Source of the DNA: Bacteroidales bacterium
Lineage (GTDB): Bacteria; Bacteroidota; Bacteroidia; Bacteroidales; UBA10428
Reading direction: 5' to 3'
DNA length: 32,330 nucleotides
Assembly: GCA_016928305.1 (NCBI GenBank)
Contig: JAFGKY010000023.1
Coordinates: 1 to 32,330 of the forward strand
Shown: positions 24,572 through 32,330 of the stretch, piece after piece
How positions within the stretch are numbered: position 1 is the first letter of the stretch
How the letters are laid out: every line of letters begins with the position of its first letter
The notes under the pieces: generated by a model
Databases searched by the model: none
What the model saw: only the letters and a program-made list of their open reading frames with translations
Told to the model about the DNA's origin: nothing
Translations under genes and position numbers: made by a program

Positions 24572-25430
24572 ATGCACTATTCTTTATGCACAAATTCATA
24601 ATTCTTTCATTTATCTCACTGATTGCCTCCTCATATTGCTTTTCATTAACCACACCATGATGCCAGTTTGCCACTCGTTCCATAAATGATATTCCACATC
24701 CCTTTATTGTGTGCGCAATGATCAGTTTTGGCTTTTTATTGTTAAAATGAAGATTATCAAAAATATCAACCAACGCTCTGATATCATTACCATCCACATC
24801 AAATACCTCCCATCCGAATGCTTCCCAACGCTTGCGGATGGGTTCCAGCATCATGACTTCCTCGGTATTGCCACTGATCTGCAATTCGTTCCTGTCGATA
24901 ATAGCGATAAGGTTATCCAGCTTATAATGACTTGCTGACATGGCGGCTTCATAAACAGATCCTTCACCCTGTTCTCCATCACCCATCAAAACATAAGTAC
25001 GATATGATTTGTTATCCATTTTGGCAGCAAGTGCAATGCCCACACCAACAGACAGTCCATGCCCTAAAGCACCGCTGTTATGTTCCACTCCTGATACATT
25101 TTTTGTAGGATGACCTTCAAGGATTGAATTAAACTTTCCATACGTTTTTAGTAAGCTGTCTTTGATAAATCCCCTGGCTGCCAGCACAGAATATAAAGCT
25201 TCAACACTATGCCCCTTGCTTAGAATGAATCGATCCCTGTCCTCTTTCATGGCATTTTCAGGATCAATATTCATAACATGAAAATATAACGCGGTATTGA
25301 TGTCCACCGAAGAAAGAGAGCCTCCGATGTGGCCTGATTTTGATGAAAAGATCATCTCAACAACTTTTTTCCTGATTTTTTCTGCCTGAAGTTGTAACTC
25401 TAAAATTTCAAGTGAGTTTTCTTTTGTCAT
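24558..25430 (-). CDS. Transketolase N-terminal (A) subunit; candidate apulose-4-phosphate transketolase
   Basis: About 290 residues: the thiamine-diphosphate pyrophosphate-binding half of transketolase. It has the GHIGGSLSSVDINTALYFHV start, LSKGHSVEALYSVLAARGF, SGALGHGLSVGVGIALAAKM and the ThDP/Mg motif GDGEQGEGSVYEAAMSA, with the closing Asn about 30 residues on (HYKLDNLIAIIDRNELQ). I place the start at ATG 25430 (MTKENSLEIL); the longer frame would need an ATT start. It overlaps the C-subunit gene, as expected for two chains of one enzyme. A gap of about 150 bases separates it from GH28 upstream. Role inferred together with the neighbouring kinase and isomerase. Confidence 0.9.
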   Translation of the reverse strand: MTKENSLEILELQLQAEKIRKKVVEMIFSSKSGHIGGSLSSVDINTALYFHVMNIDPENAMKEDRDRFILSKGHSVEALYSVLAARGFIKDSLLKTYGKFNSILEGHPTKNVSGVEHNSGALGHGLSVGVGIALAAKMDNKSYRTYVLMGDGEQGEGSVYEAAMSASHYKLDNLIAIIDRNELQISGNTEEVMMLEPIRKRWEAFGWEVFDVDGNDIRALVDIFDNLHFNNKKPKLIIAHTIKGCGISFMERVANWHHGVVNEKQYEEAISEINERIMNLCIKNSAYEKR

Positions 25431-25580
25431 TTTTACTTTGATTAAGCTTTTATCTAAACTTATTGCAAAATTAAAAAAAATCACAAATATATAAAAGAAA
25501 TCGAAAGCAAATAGAAAATTTATTCCATCTAAGTAACCAGGAAAGAATGCATTTATAATTGCTTTTTACTCTTCGATTTA

Positions 25581-27209
25581 TCAATTTTTCTTTGATTCCC
25601 TTATTATTTTGTTCTCTGGTATGCTGTTTTCAATTTCAATGTTTTCAGCGTTGCCTTTTATTTTTACAAGTTCCCCTTCCAAATGATGGGATATGTGGCT
25701 AAGTTTTATATTTCGTGAATCGTTTAAAAAAACGGGAATGCTCTCAGGATCGGTTCCGGTAATGTTCAGGTTGTGAATGGATATACTATCACAGTATGAT
25801 ATGGATGCCAATGAACCGGTTTTATTCATGACAGTGAGGTTTTCGAAAGTTATGTTTTTCGCATCATTAATTTCAATTCCAAAATTTCCGCCCAGGTTTA
25901 AATTGTTAAAAGACACGTTGTATACAGGCATTTCAGGTAATCCAAGTATTTGAATTACATTGCGCTTTGAATAGCTACATTGAATGTTTTCATAGTGAAT
26001 ATTCTCAATTACTGGGGTTCCTTCATTGATTTCCTGCTCAGGCAGTCTGTTACCTCCGGAATACAGCATATTAATACGGATGGCTTCGCGTTCTATGGTA
26101 TCGGCGGATATATCTTTGAACCAGCAGTTTTTTACATAACCGCCCCTGCCTCTGTCTGTCTTTATCCGGATAACCCTGTCGGTACCGTTAAAACGGCAAT
26201 CGTGAGCATATATATTCTCTACACCTCCCGACATTTCACTGCCAATGACAATTCCACCATGCCCTTGCAGCCCGGTGTTGTGACGGATCAAAATATTTTT
26301 GCACGGCATCCCGATTCGTCTTCCATCCTTGTTTCGGCCGGCTTTTAGGGTAATGCAATCATCGCCCGTATCGAGGGTATTGTATTCGATAAGCACATTT
26401 TGACACGAGTTTGGGTTTATTCCATCGCCGTTGGGAGTATCACCATAACTCCCGTTGGTCAGAACATAAATGCCCCTTATAATAATATTCTCACAAAAAC
26501 CGGGATTGATGGTCCAAAAAGCTCCGTATTTGAAAGTCACCTCTTCAAGCAGAACATTCTTGCAGTATAATGGACCGAAAAATACCGGCGGAAGAAAGCG
26601 TTCAAGGCTTCCGAATTGACGCTCACTCACCGGAGTTTCGCTTTCATTCATCTCCCTTAGCAGGGTATTGCTTTTAATAAAGGCATCTCCCCTGGTACGC
26701 TGTTCCCACCAGGGCTTTCCCTGCCCGTTAAGTACGCCCTTACCGGTTATGGCTATATTCTCCTGTTTAAATGAATAGATAAATGGTGAATAGGAGTAGA
26801 CCTCTGATCCCTCCCAATTTGTTAAAACGGCCGGTAAATAATCCGGGAAATCCTGGCTGAAAAGCAATTCAGCTCCTTCTTCCAGATGAAGGTTTATGTT
26901 ACTCAGCAAAACTATTGGACCGGTCAACCATGTTCCGCGAGGAACAATCACTGTACCGCCTCCGGATGCTGAAAGCTTCTTAATGGTATTATTTATTACT
27001 CCGGTATTTTTATAGAAACCTCCCTCCTGAGCACCGAAATCAACAATATTAGCATTGTTATCAGGAAATTGCGGTCTTTCAAAATTAAATTCTCCAAATG
27101 GCGTAACGAAGGGTTCTATTTCACCGGGGATTTGCCCCCATATATATTGACAAACACTTATTATTGCCAACAGTATAATTATACTTTTAATCCTGATTTT
27201 CCGGTTCAT
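25581..27209 (-). CDS. Secreted GH28 pectinase (polygalacturonase-like)
   Basis: A 542-residue exported protein (signal peptide MNRKIRIKSIIILLAIISVC and following) with the GH28 right-handed beta-helix. The four family motifs are present: NGDGINPNS (Asp262, in place of the usual N-T-D), TGDDCITLKAG (Asp283, Asp284), GHGGIVIGSE (His317) and RIKTDRGRGG (Arg348, Lys350). This set of motifs is typical of bacterial exo-acting galacturonidases and related pectinases. There is no sorting domain or lipobox, so it probably acts in the periplasm on oligosaccharides brought in by SusCD. It follows the GH78 gene after 48 bases and precedes the transketolase genes. Exact linkage (galacturonan or rhamnogalacturonan backbone) cannot be decided. 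Confidence 0.94.
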   Translation of the reverse strand: MNRKIRIKSIIILLAIISVCQYIWGQIPGEIEPFVTPFGEFNFERPQFPDNNANIVDFGAQEGGFYKNTGVINNTIKKLSASGGGTVIVPRGTWLTGPIVLLSNINLHLEEGAELLFSQDFPDYLPAVLTNWEGSEVYSYSPFIYSFKQENIAITGKGVLNGQGKPWWEQRTRGDAFIKSNTLLREMNESETPVSERQFGSLERFLPPVFFGPLYCKNVLLEEVTFKYGAFWTINPGFCENIIIRGIYVLTNGSYGDTPNGDGINPNSCQNVLIEYNTLDTGDDCITLKAGRNKDGRRIGMPCKNILIRHNTGLQGHGGIVIGSEMSGGVENIYAHDCRFNGTDRVIRIKTDRGRGGYVKNCWFKDISADTIEREAIRINMLYSGGNRLPEQEINEGTPVIENIHYENIQCSYSKRNVIQILGLPEMPVYNVSFNNLNLGGNFGIEINDAKNITFENLTVMNKTGSLASISYCDSISIHNLNITGTDPESIPVFLNDSRNIKLSHISHHLEGELVKIKGNAENIEIENSIPENKIIRESKKN

Positions 27210-27257
27210 AACGATTGTTTTTAGAATACCATAAAGTTACATGATCTTCATATCCGG

Positions 27258-29444
27258 TTAGTATTTTACATTCGTATATTTTACGGTGACTTCCTGTCCT
27301 TTGATGATGGAAAGTTCGTACAGATTACCTCCGGTATTCTTAATGGTGGCTGTTTTACAAACCGGCTTTGACAGGCTTTTGAAACGCAGGGTGCCCGTTC
27401 CGGTGTCTGATTTTATATTTATCTCTTTCGTTGAGCAATAGATATGTATCGAGCCATCAGGTGTTGGCACATCGCCTTCCATCCATTGCAGATCGCCCAG
27501 GCAGGGTTCGACGATGTAGGACTGATATCCCGGCTCAACCGGTTTGATCCCAAGAAAATATTTTCCCAGCAAATAAACAGGGCTGGCCCCCCAGGCATGG
27601 CAGAGACTTTTGCCAAACGGACGACCATACATGGCCAGCAGATCGGGATAAGTTTCTTCTGGATTGTATTTTTCCCAGAATGATGTAGCCCCCAGGTCGA
27701 GCATACTACCCCAGTAATCGCGTATTTCTTTCAACACATAATTTTGTTCGCCAAGTGCACACAGCGCCTCCAGTTCGTAAAACCGCATATATGGGGTGGT
27801 AATTTTCAAAGCATCGGGGTTTAGCAGTACATTTTCTTTTACAGCCTTTGTTTTTTCATCGTCGAGGTAATTGAACAATATCGCGAACATATTCGTGTAA
27901 GGGGTTACCTGTGAACCTGCAATTCCGTTTTCACGGTTATGGATGAAAGCGTTATGAGACTCGGACCAGAATACGCTTAATAGTTTTGATCTCAAATCGG
28001 CTGCCAGCTGCGCGTAAATCTTTTCGTTTTCAGTATCGTCCATAATTTTTGCACACAACTCCATCGTTTCGAGGCTTCGGCAGAAAAGCAACTGCTCAAA
28101 ACTAACCTCTCCGGCTTTGCTCATTTTAAAGTCGGCCCAGTCAATAAATACCCAGTCTCCGGCCAATCCCTGCATCATACCTTCGCTGTTCCTGCGTGAA
28201 AGGCAAAAGTCCATCAGGCTCTTCATTTTAGGATACAACTGCTCAATAAGATTTTTATCGCCTGTATATTGATAATAGTCGTAAATGCCAATAAACCAGT
28301 AAAATGTGTAATCCATAATCGTGTTTATATGGCTGGTTACCGGGTCTTTGCCACGTAAAGAGAATGCTGTGCGGCTTACAGAAGGTGAATCGAAGAAGAG
28401 GTAATAGTTCATCAGATAACTCTGATAGGCATCACCACTCCACATCCAGCGATCACGCTTGATTCCGTCGATAAAGAATTCCCGTGTGTTGAGGTGCAGC
28501 GTATAGGCCGATACGTCCCAGATTTTGTTTATACGCTCATCATTACTATTGAAACTGCCTTTGTAATTAACAGGTAAGTATTCATACAACATCGAAACCG
28601 AATCATATGAGAGCAAATGATCTTTTTCGACATAAATGTAGCGGAAAGCTTTTGAGCCGGAAACAGTGAAATCACCGGCAATTGCATTTTCAATCGGCAG
28701 GCGGTCAAATGTTTCACAATAATCAACCGATAGCGCTTCTTCGGGAGATTCGCCATAATATACAGCCAATGTTCCTTTGCCCTTCAGACCATGAAAATTC
28801 ACAAACCCAAAGGTTTCTTTTCCAAAGTCATATAACATACCTTTTTTTTTAGGTTCTTTTGAAATATAAGGCATGGGCATTTTGGCTAACTTAAATTGCG
28901 AGGGCGGGTTATCGGGCGAATTAAAATTCCACGATGCCGCGTTCATAAAAACCGTTCCTGTTGAAGTGTCTGAAGCTTTTCCCGATTCGTCAATCCACTC
29001 CTTATCTTCGAAAGTAACTTTCCATGAATTATCGGAATAAATGGTTTCACCCCGGACAAAAATTGCCGGCACACCGGCCTGATTATATACTTTAATGTTT
29101 AGCGAATGTTTGCCCGCAGGTATAACAATCTTTTCGGGAGAACCCGGGAGAAACTTTCCGTCGAGCTTCACATTGTATTGTCCTTCCACCTTAATAGTAA
29201 TGGTCTCAGGGGTTGCAAGCTCAATTTTTTTCGAGAATTCAACCAGCACATAATGGCTGTCCATTTTCCAAAAGGGAGGGAAAAAGGTTCCGCGCTCAGT
29301 ACGCCGGTTTTGTACGATGTTCCCAAGCCAGATATCGTAATCGCCCGGGTACCATATCCAGGTAGCTTGCTGGGCAGATACTATCTCGGAAGGGATAACA
29401 ATAAGAAATCCCAACAAAACAAAAAAGATTTTTAATCTGTTCAT
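27258..29444 (-). CDS. Alpha-L-rhamnosidase, GH78 family
   Basis: A 728-residue exported enzyme (signal peptide 1-24) expected to remove terminal alpha-L-rhamnose. N-terminal beta-sandwich domains (about 25-295; TWIWYPGDYDIWLGN, LYDFGKETFGFVNFHGLKGK) lead into the (alpha/alpha)6 barrel, where DGIKRDRWMWSGDAY (326) carries the acidic residues of the GH78 active site, followed by LAGDWVFIDWADF and the late CHAWGASPVYLLGKYFLGI, then a C-terminal beta domain. It lacks a sorting domain, so it is probably periplasmic. It is the first gene of the run after the terminator at 29631-29700, so a promoter should lie in 29445-29630. In apiose-containing side chains rhamnose caps apiose, so GH78 and a GH140-type enzyme could work in sequence; that is inference. 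Confidence 0.93.
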   Translation of the reverse strand: MNRLKIFFVLLGFLIVIPSEIVSAQQATWIWYPGDYDIWLGNIVQNRRTERGTFFPPFWKMDSHYVLVEFSKKIELATPETITIKVEGQYNVKLDGKFLPGSPEKIVIPAGKHSLNIKVYNQAGVPAIFVRGETIYSDNSWKVTFEDKEWIDESGKASDTSTGTVFMNAASWNFNSPDNPPSQFKLAKMPMPYISKEPKKKGMLYDFGKETFGFVNFHGLKGKGTLAVYYGESPEEALSVDYCETFDRLPIENAIAGDFTVSGSKAFRYIYVEKDHLLSYDSVSMLYEYLPVNYKGSFNSNDERINKIWDVSAYTLHLNTREFFIDGIKRDRWMWSGDAYQSYLMNYYLFFDSPSVSRTAFSLRGKDPVTSHINTIMDYTFYWFIGIYDYYQYTGDKNLIEQLYPKMKSLMDFCLSRRNSEGMMQGLAGDWVFIDWADFKMSKAGEVSFEQLLFCRSLETMELCAKIMDDTENEKIYAQLAADLRSKLLSVFWSESHNAFIHNRENGIAGSQVTPYTNMFAILFNYLDDEKTKAVKENVLLNPDALKITTPYMRFYELEALCALGEQNYVLKEIRDYWGSMLDLGATSFWEKYNPEETYPDLLAMYGRPFGKSLCHAWGASPVYLLGKYFLGIKPVEPGYQSYIVEPCLGDLQWMEGDVPTPDGSIHIYCSTKEINIKSDTGTGTLRFKSLSKPVCKTATIKNTGGNLYELSIIKGQEVTVKYTNVKY

Positions 29445-29630
29445 ATTAAATCACTTTTAAGATAACATCCTTATTATTATTTTCTTAACATCGTTATTTC
29501 TTTATTAATATTTGAATTACAGGTTGTTATGGAGACAATGCAAACACCTGTATATCCATCCTTCTGATCTGCAAAGAAAATTGTATTAAAATAACCACCT
29601 GAAGCCAAAGAATAGAAAGTATTATATTTG
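29445..29630. other. Upstream region of the GH78 operon
   Basis: About 190 AT-rich bases between the GH78 start and the terminator. The operon promoter must lie here, but only a near match to the -7 element is seen (TATTCTTTG on the minus strand, about 29605-29613, one base too long). Confidence 0.35.
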
Positions 29631-29700
29631 AAAAAAAACGGCTGTTGTAACAGCGCTGCCCCGGATATAGGTAATGGGGGCAGATCGCTTTACAACAGCC
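29631..29700 (-). terminator. Strong intrinsic terminator of the LamG gene
   Basis: Read on the minus strand, GGCTGTTGTAA...GCG...CTGCCCC pairs with GGGGCAG...CGCTGTTACAACAGCC in a long stem (29640-29700) and is followed by a run of eight T's (29631-29638). It begins 27 bases after the LamG stop codon and insulates the GH78 operon from that gene. Confidence 0.92.
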
Positions 29701-29727
29701 ATCTTTAATGAAGAGTCAGGAGTAATC

Positions 29728-32330
29728 TTATCTTACAAATTTCATAACACTGGATTCATTTCCGGCAATAATCCTTACAATGAATACAGCATCTTTTTTG
29801 AGATTTGCATTATGCAGACTCATCCTCTCAGAAACATCATTCTTTTCGAATAGTTTCATGCCAGCCATATCATATATTTCAACCCTCGAAATATTGTCGA
29901 TATTTACAAAGATCAGACAATCTTCCAATGGGTTATAATAAATTATACCATTACCGGAAATTTCATTAATACCGGTGATAATGAAATTAACGGTATACGT
30001 TTTAACAGTTATTCCATCTTCTGCAGTTACCACAATTGCAGCTGTTCCGGATCCTGAAGAAACATCAACATTACCTGTACCTGTAAGTGTTGATTTGAAA
30101 TCTTCAGGTAAAGCTGTTACTCTGACAGAGGTTGTTCCTCCCGGCAATACTGCTCCATATTCGGTAACATTTTTGTCAAATGCAGGTGTTAATGCAGCGC
30201 TTGGCGCTAAGGTTATCGATCGTAAGTTAGCATTCGATGATGGTATATAACGAGCGTCTATACCATATTTATTTGATAAGCTCTTCAGATCGTTAAAACT
30301 CAACGGTGCATTGTAAAAACGTATCTCATCAAGCATACCATTGAATTTGACATCCTTATTCTCGCCTGCTCCTATGATCAACGGAAGATCCGAACCAATA
30401 CTCATATCGGTATTGTCTTTCGCTGAACCTACTATCCTTTGATTTACGTACAGGAATATGGAATCCTGGATGCGGTCACGGATAGCTGCTATGTGATTCC
30501 AGCCATCTGTGTACAGATGCAGATTCGCTTTATCAAAAGCAATACTGGTTTCATTGGTGCCATCATCAATGGCAAAACTCAAAGTGTTACCGTCTAAAGC
30601 AAGTGCATACCATTTACCGCTCGCAGAGCCTTTATGAAGGATCTTCCTGTTGCTGTCAAGATCAGCTATTTTCAGGAACACTGAATAAGTAAATTCTCCT
30701 AAACCTACGTTAACAACAGGATTGTCAGCTACCTCTACATACGTGGTATCTGTGCCTATGCTTAAATCCAGCGCCTGTCCTTCCAGTCCTTCAACATAAT
30801 TTGCAGCATCACCGCCCATAAGGGTACCATCAGATGTTTCGAAGTAATCCGTTGCATCTCCGTCCAGTTTCCACCAGGCTGCCAGGCTTGCAGGAAGCTG
30901 AGGAACATATTTTCCATACAAGTTCAGTACTGCTTCAGGAGACAAAGCAACATTGTACAAAATCACATCATCAATCTGTCTTGCGGCAGAAGGATCTTCG
31001 TTATGGTTGGATCCGATTCTCAACGGAAAGCCTGGATTATTTATACTACCATTGGTAATATCATCAAAGGTACCAAGCTCTTGACCGTTAATATACAGAA
31101 TCAACTTATCCCGGTCACGGTCGCGCACAGCTACTATGTGGTTCCATGCCCCGGCGGTCATTACATTACTTATATTCGGATTTTCCCATTGCGTTTTTTC
31201 TACATCATCATCTATATAGAAATTCAATGAATTATCATGTAATGAAAGAGCCCACCACTGATCATCATTATGACCTTTATGGATAAGTTCATGTTGACCG
31301 GCAAATTCAGCAATTTTAACCACCATAGAAACAGAGAAACTACCTGTGTCAAGGTCAAGTACTTCATTATCCGGTACATTAATATATCTTACCGGGCTAC
31401 CGCTGCCTAAATCAAGCGCCTGTCCGTCCGCACCTTCAACATATGAAGTAGCATCGCCATTGACGAGGGTACCATCAGATTGTCCGTAAACATCCGTTGC
31501 ATCTCCGTTAAGCTTCCAATGAGCAACCGGTATAGCCGGGGCCGGGAGTAAGCCTGGTGCAAAATCAAAGGCCCTGATATCAAAAGCACCGGGCATGAAT
31601 GTATTACCTAATCCCATCCTTATCACCGGTTTTCCAGGGTAGTTTTCATGAGAAGTAGCGGTTACACTAAATACATGGAAATCACCGCCATCAACAGATA
31701 CTGACACTTTGTGTGTTCCTACACCGGTTAGGTCATTAACAATATTCACCCAGTAATCGTGCCATACAGTAGGATCAAGTGCAATCGTATTGATTGTATC
31801 TGCAGCTGTAATATTAGTCCCGGTTATTATTGCATTGCCCTTTGCAGGAGGTAATTGTAAACCGGTGAATACACCTATATTAGCACCATCATTACCAATG
31901 GAGTCATTGATGGTTCTTAAAGTAAATGCAATATAACCACCTGCCCCCTGTTTGACACCAATCATACCAATACTACCATCGTTATGATGAGAGTAACCTT
32001 TGCCACCTGCTGGCCATGGACTTCTGCTTCCGTCGGCATTAACAAGATCATCCAGTGGACCATCTGTTGCAATCCTGGCTACAAAGTGCAGGGTTACTCC
32101 ATCGTTAAGCATTGTTGCAGTACCACCGAAATTAGTCAGGTCGCAATATCCCTGAAGTTTACGGTTATTAGGATCAGCCAAACCCATCAAGGTTGGATCT
32201 CCGCAATCCTGTAAACGCCAGTAATTATCAATTTTACTTATACCACCAGGGGCTCCTTCACCTATACCAGAGCCATCCCATTCATCATTTCCATTATCAT
32301 GTGACCAGTAACCATCATAACTTTCAAATG
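29728..32330 (-). CDS. Partial large secreted protein with two LamG domains, Cadherin-like domain and T9SS sorting domain
   Basis: The 5' end lies beyond the right edge; the frame is open to the last base, and the visible part has 866 codons. The first visible residues are FESYDGYWSHDNGNDEWDGS. Two tandem LamG/concanavalin-like jelly-roll domains follow, roughly 30900-31527 (AHWKLNGDATDVYGQSDGTL) and 30265-30893 (AAWWKLDGDATDYFETSDGT), similar enough to show an internal duplication. Then come a Cadherin-like beta-sandwich (about 29975-30240) and a C-terminal T9SS sorting domain (about 29728-29950, VEIYDMAGMKLFEK). A bacterial surface or secreted glycan-binding protein is likely; an enzymatic domain could lie in the unseen N-terminal part. 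The terminator behind it shows that it is transcribed separately from the GH78 operon. Confidence 0.85.
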   Translation of the reverse strand, partial: FESYDGYWSHDNGNDEWDGSGIGEGAPGGISKIDNYWRLQDCGDPTLMGLADPNNRKLQGYCDLTNFGGTATMLNDGVTLHFVARIATDGPLDDLVNADGSRSPWPAGGKGYSHHNDGSIGMIGVKQGAGGYIAFTLRTINDSIGNDGANIGVFTGLQLPPAKGNAIITGTNITAADTINTIALDPTVWHDYWVNIVNDLTGVGTHKVSVSVDGGDFHVFSVTATSHENYPGKPVIRMGLGNTFMPGAFDIRAFDFAPGLLPAPAIPVAHWKLNGDATDVYGQSDGTLVNGDATSYVEGADGQALDLGSGSPVRYINVPDNEVLDLDTGSFSVSMVVKIAEFAGQHELIHKGHNDDQWWALSLHDNSLNFYIDDDVEKTQWENPNISNVMTAGAWNHIVAVRDRDRDKLILYINGQELGTFDDITNGSINNPGFPLRIGSNHNEDPSAARQIDDVILYNVALSPEAVLNLYGKYVPQLPASLAAWWKLDGDATDYFETSDGTLMGGDAANYVEGLEGQALDLSIGTDTTYVEVADNPVVNVGLGEFTYSVFLKIADLDSNRKILHKGSASGKWYALALDGNTLSFAIDDGTNETSIAFDKANLHLYTDGWNHIAAIRDRIQDSIFLYVNQRIVGSAKDNTDMSIGSDLPLIIGAGENKDVKFNGMLDEIRFYNAPLSFNDLKSLSNKYGIDARYIPSSNANLRSITLAPSAALTPAFDKNVTEYGAVLPGGTTSVRVTALPEDFKSTLTGTGNVDVSSGSGTAAIVVTAEDGITVKTYTVNFIITGINEISGNGIIYYNPLEDCLIFVNIDNISRVEIYDMAGMKLFEKNDVSERMSLHNANLKKDAVFIVRIIAGNESSVMKFVR

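Noticed and set aside
25431..25484. Longer start for the transketolase N-subunit
   Set aside because: It needs an ATT start and adds a hydrophobic stretch not found in transketolases; ATG 25430 gives the usual N-terminus.

Overview
This window looks like a polysaccharide utilization locus (PUL) from a member of the Bacteroidota, probably class Bacteroidia and possibly a Marinilabiliales/Prolixibacteraceae-type marine or environmental lineage. The evidence is a SusC/SusD pair, four C-terminal type IX secretion (T9SS) sorting domains, Bacteroidota-style lipoprotein signals and AT-rich intergenic DNA. I see no tRNA, rRNA or CRISPR. All genes but one lie on the minus strand, so the locus is best read from right to left.

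From the right edge: a partial, very large LamG-repeat T9SS protein (29728 to the right edge), closed by a strong intrinsic terminator. Next comes an operon-like run: GH78 rhamnosidase (27258-29444), GH28 pectinase (25581-27209), both halves of a split transketolase (24558-25430 and 23570-24571), an FGGY sugar kinase (22095-23573), an L-fucose-isomerase-family isomerase (20550-21971) and a GRP-family sugar transporter (19465-20487). After a pair of hairpins come a PL10 pectate lyase (18168-19295), a leaderless sugar-binding protein (17193-18047), SusC (13904-17188), SusD (12041-13891) and a beta-helix surface lipoprotein (10351-11991). The single plus-strand gene (8036-10126) is a related beta-helix protein with Cadherin-like repeats, and it converges on that lipoprotein. 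A transcription terminator and what looks like the 5' stub of a group II intron lie between them. Further left are a CotH-kinase-like T9SS protein (5549-7840), a short gene relic, a GH140/DUF4038 apiosidase-like protein (3798-5222), a PL1 pectate lyase (1669-3777) and a broken DUF1593/sialidase-like chimeric ORF (415-1620). At the left edge is the beginning of a second copy of the leaderless sugar-binding protein, which suggests that another, related PUL module begins beyond it.

Functionally the locus points to pectin, and specifically to apiose-decorated pectin (apiogalacturonan or the apiosyl chains of rhamnogalacturonan II). PL1, PL10 and GH28 would cut the galacturonan backbone, GH78 would remove rhamnose and the GH140-like protein would release apiose. 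The isomerase, kinase and two-subunit transketolase match the gene content of the known transketolase route of D-apiose catabolism (apiose to apulose to apulose-4-phosphate to triose phosphate plus xylulose-5-phosphate). The GRP transporter is the obvious candidate inner-membrane importer. This assignment is inference from family membership and gene content; no single protein proves it.

The least ordinary items are the leaderless RbsB-like protein placed directly before susC in two copies, the replacement of an expected Asp by Ser in the GH140-like protein, the decayed DUF1593 genes, and the intron stub behind a terminator. No transcription regulator (hybrid two-component, AraC, LacI or ECF sigma/anti-sigma) is present in the window.
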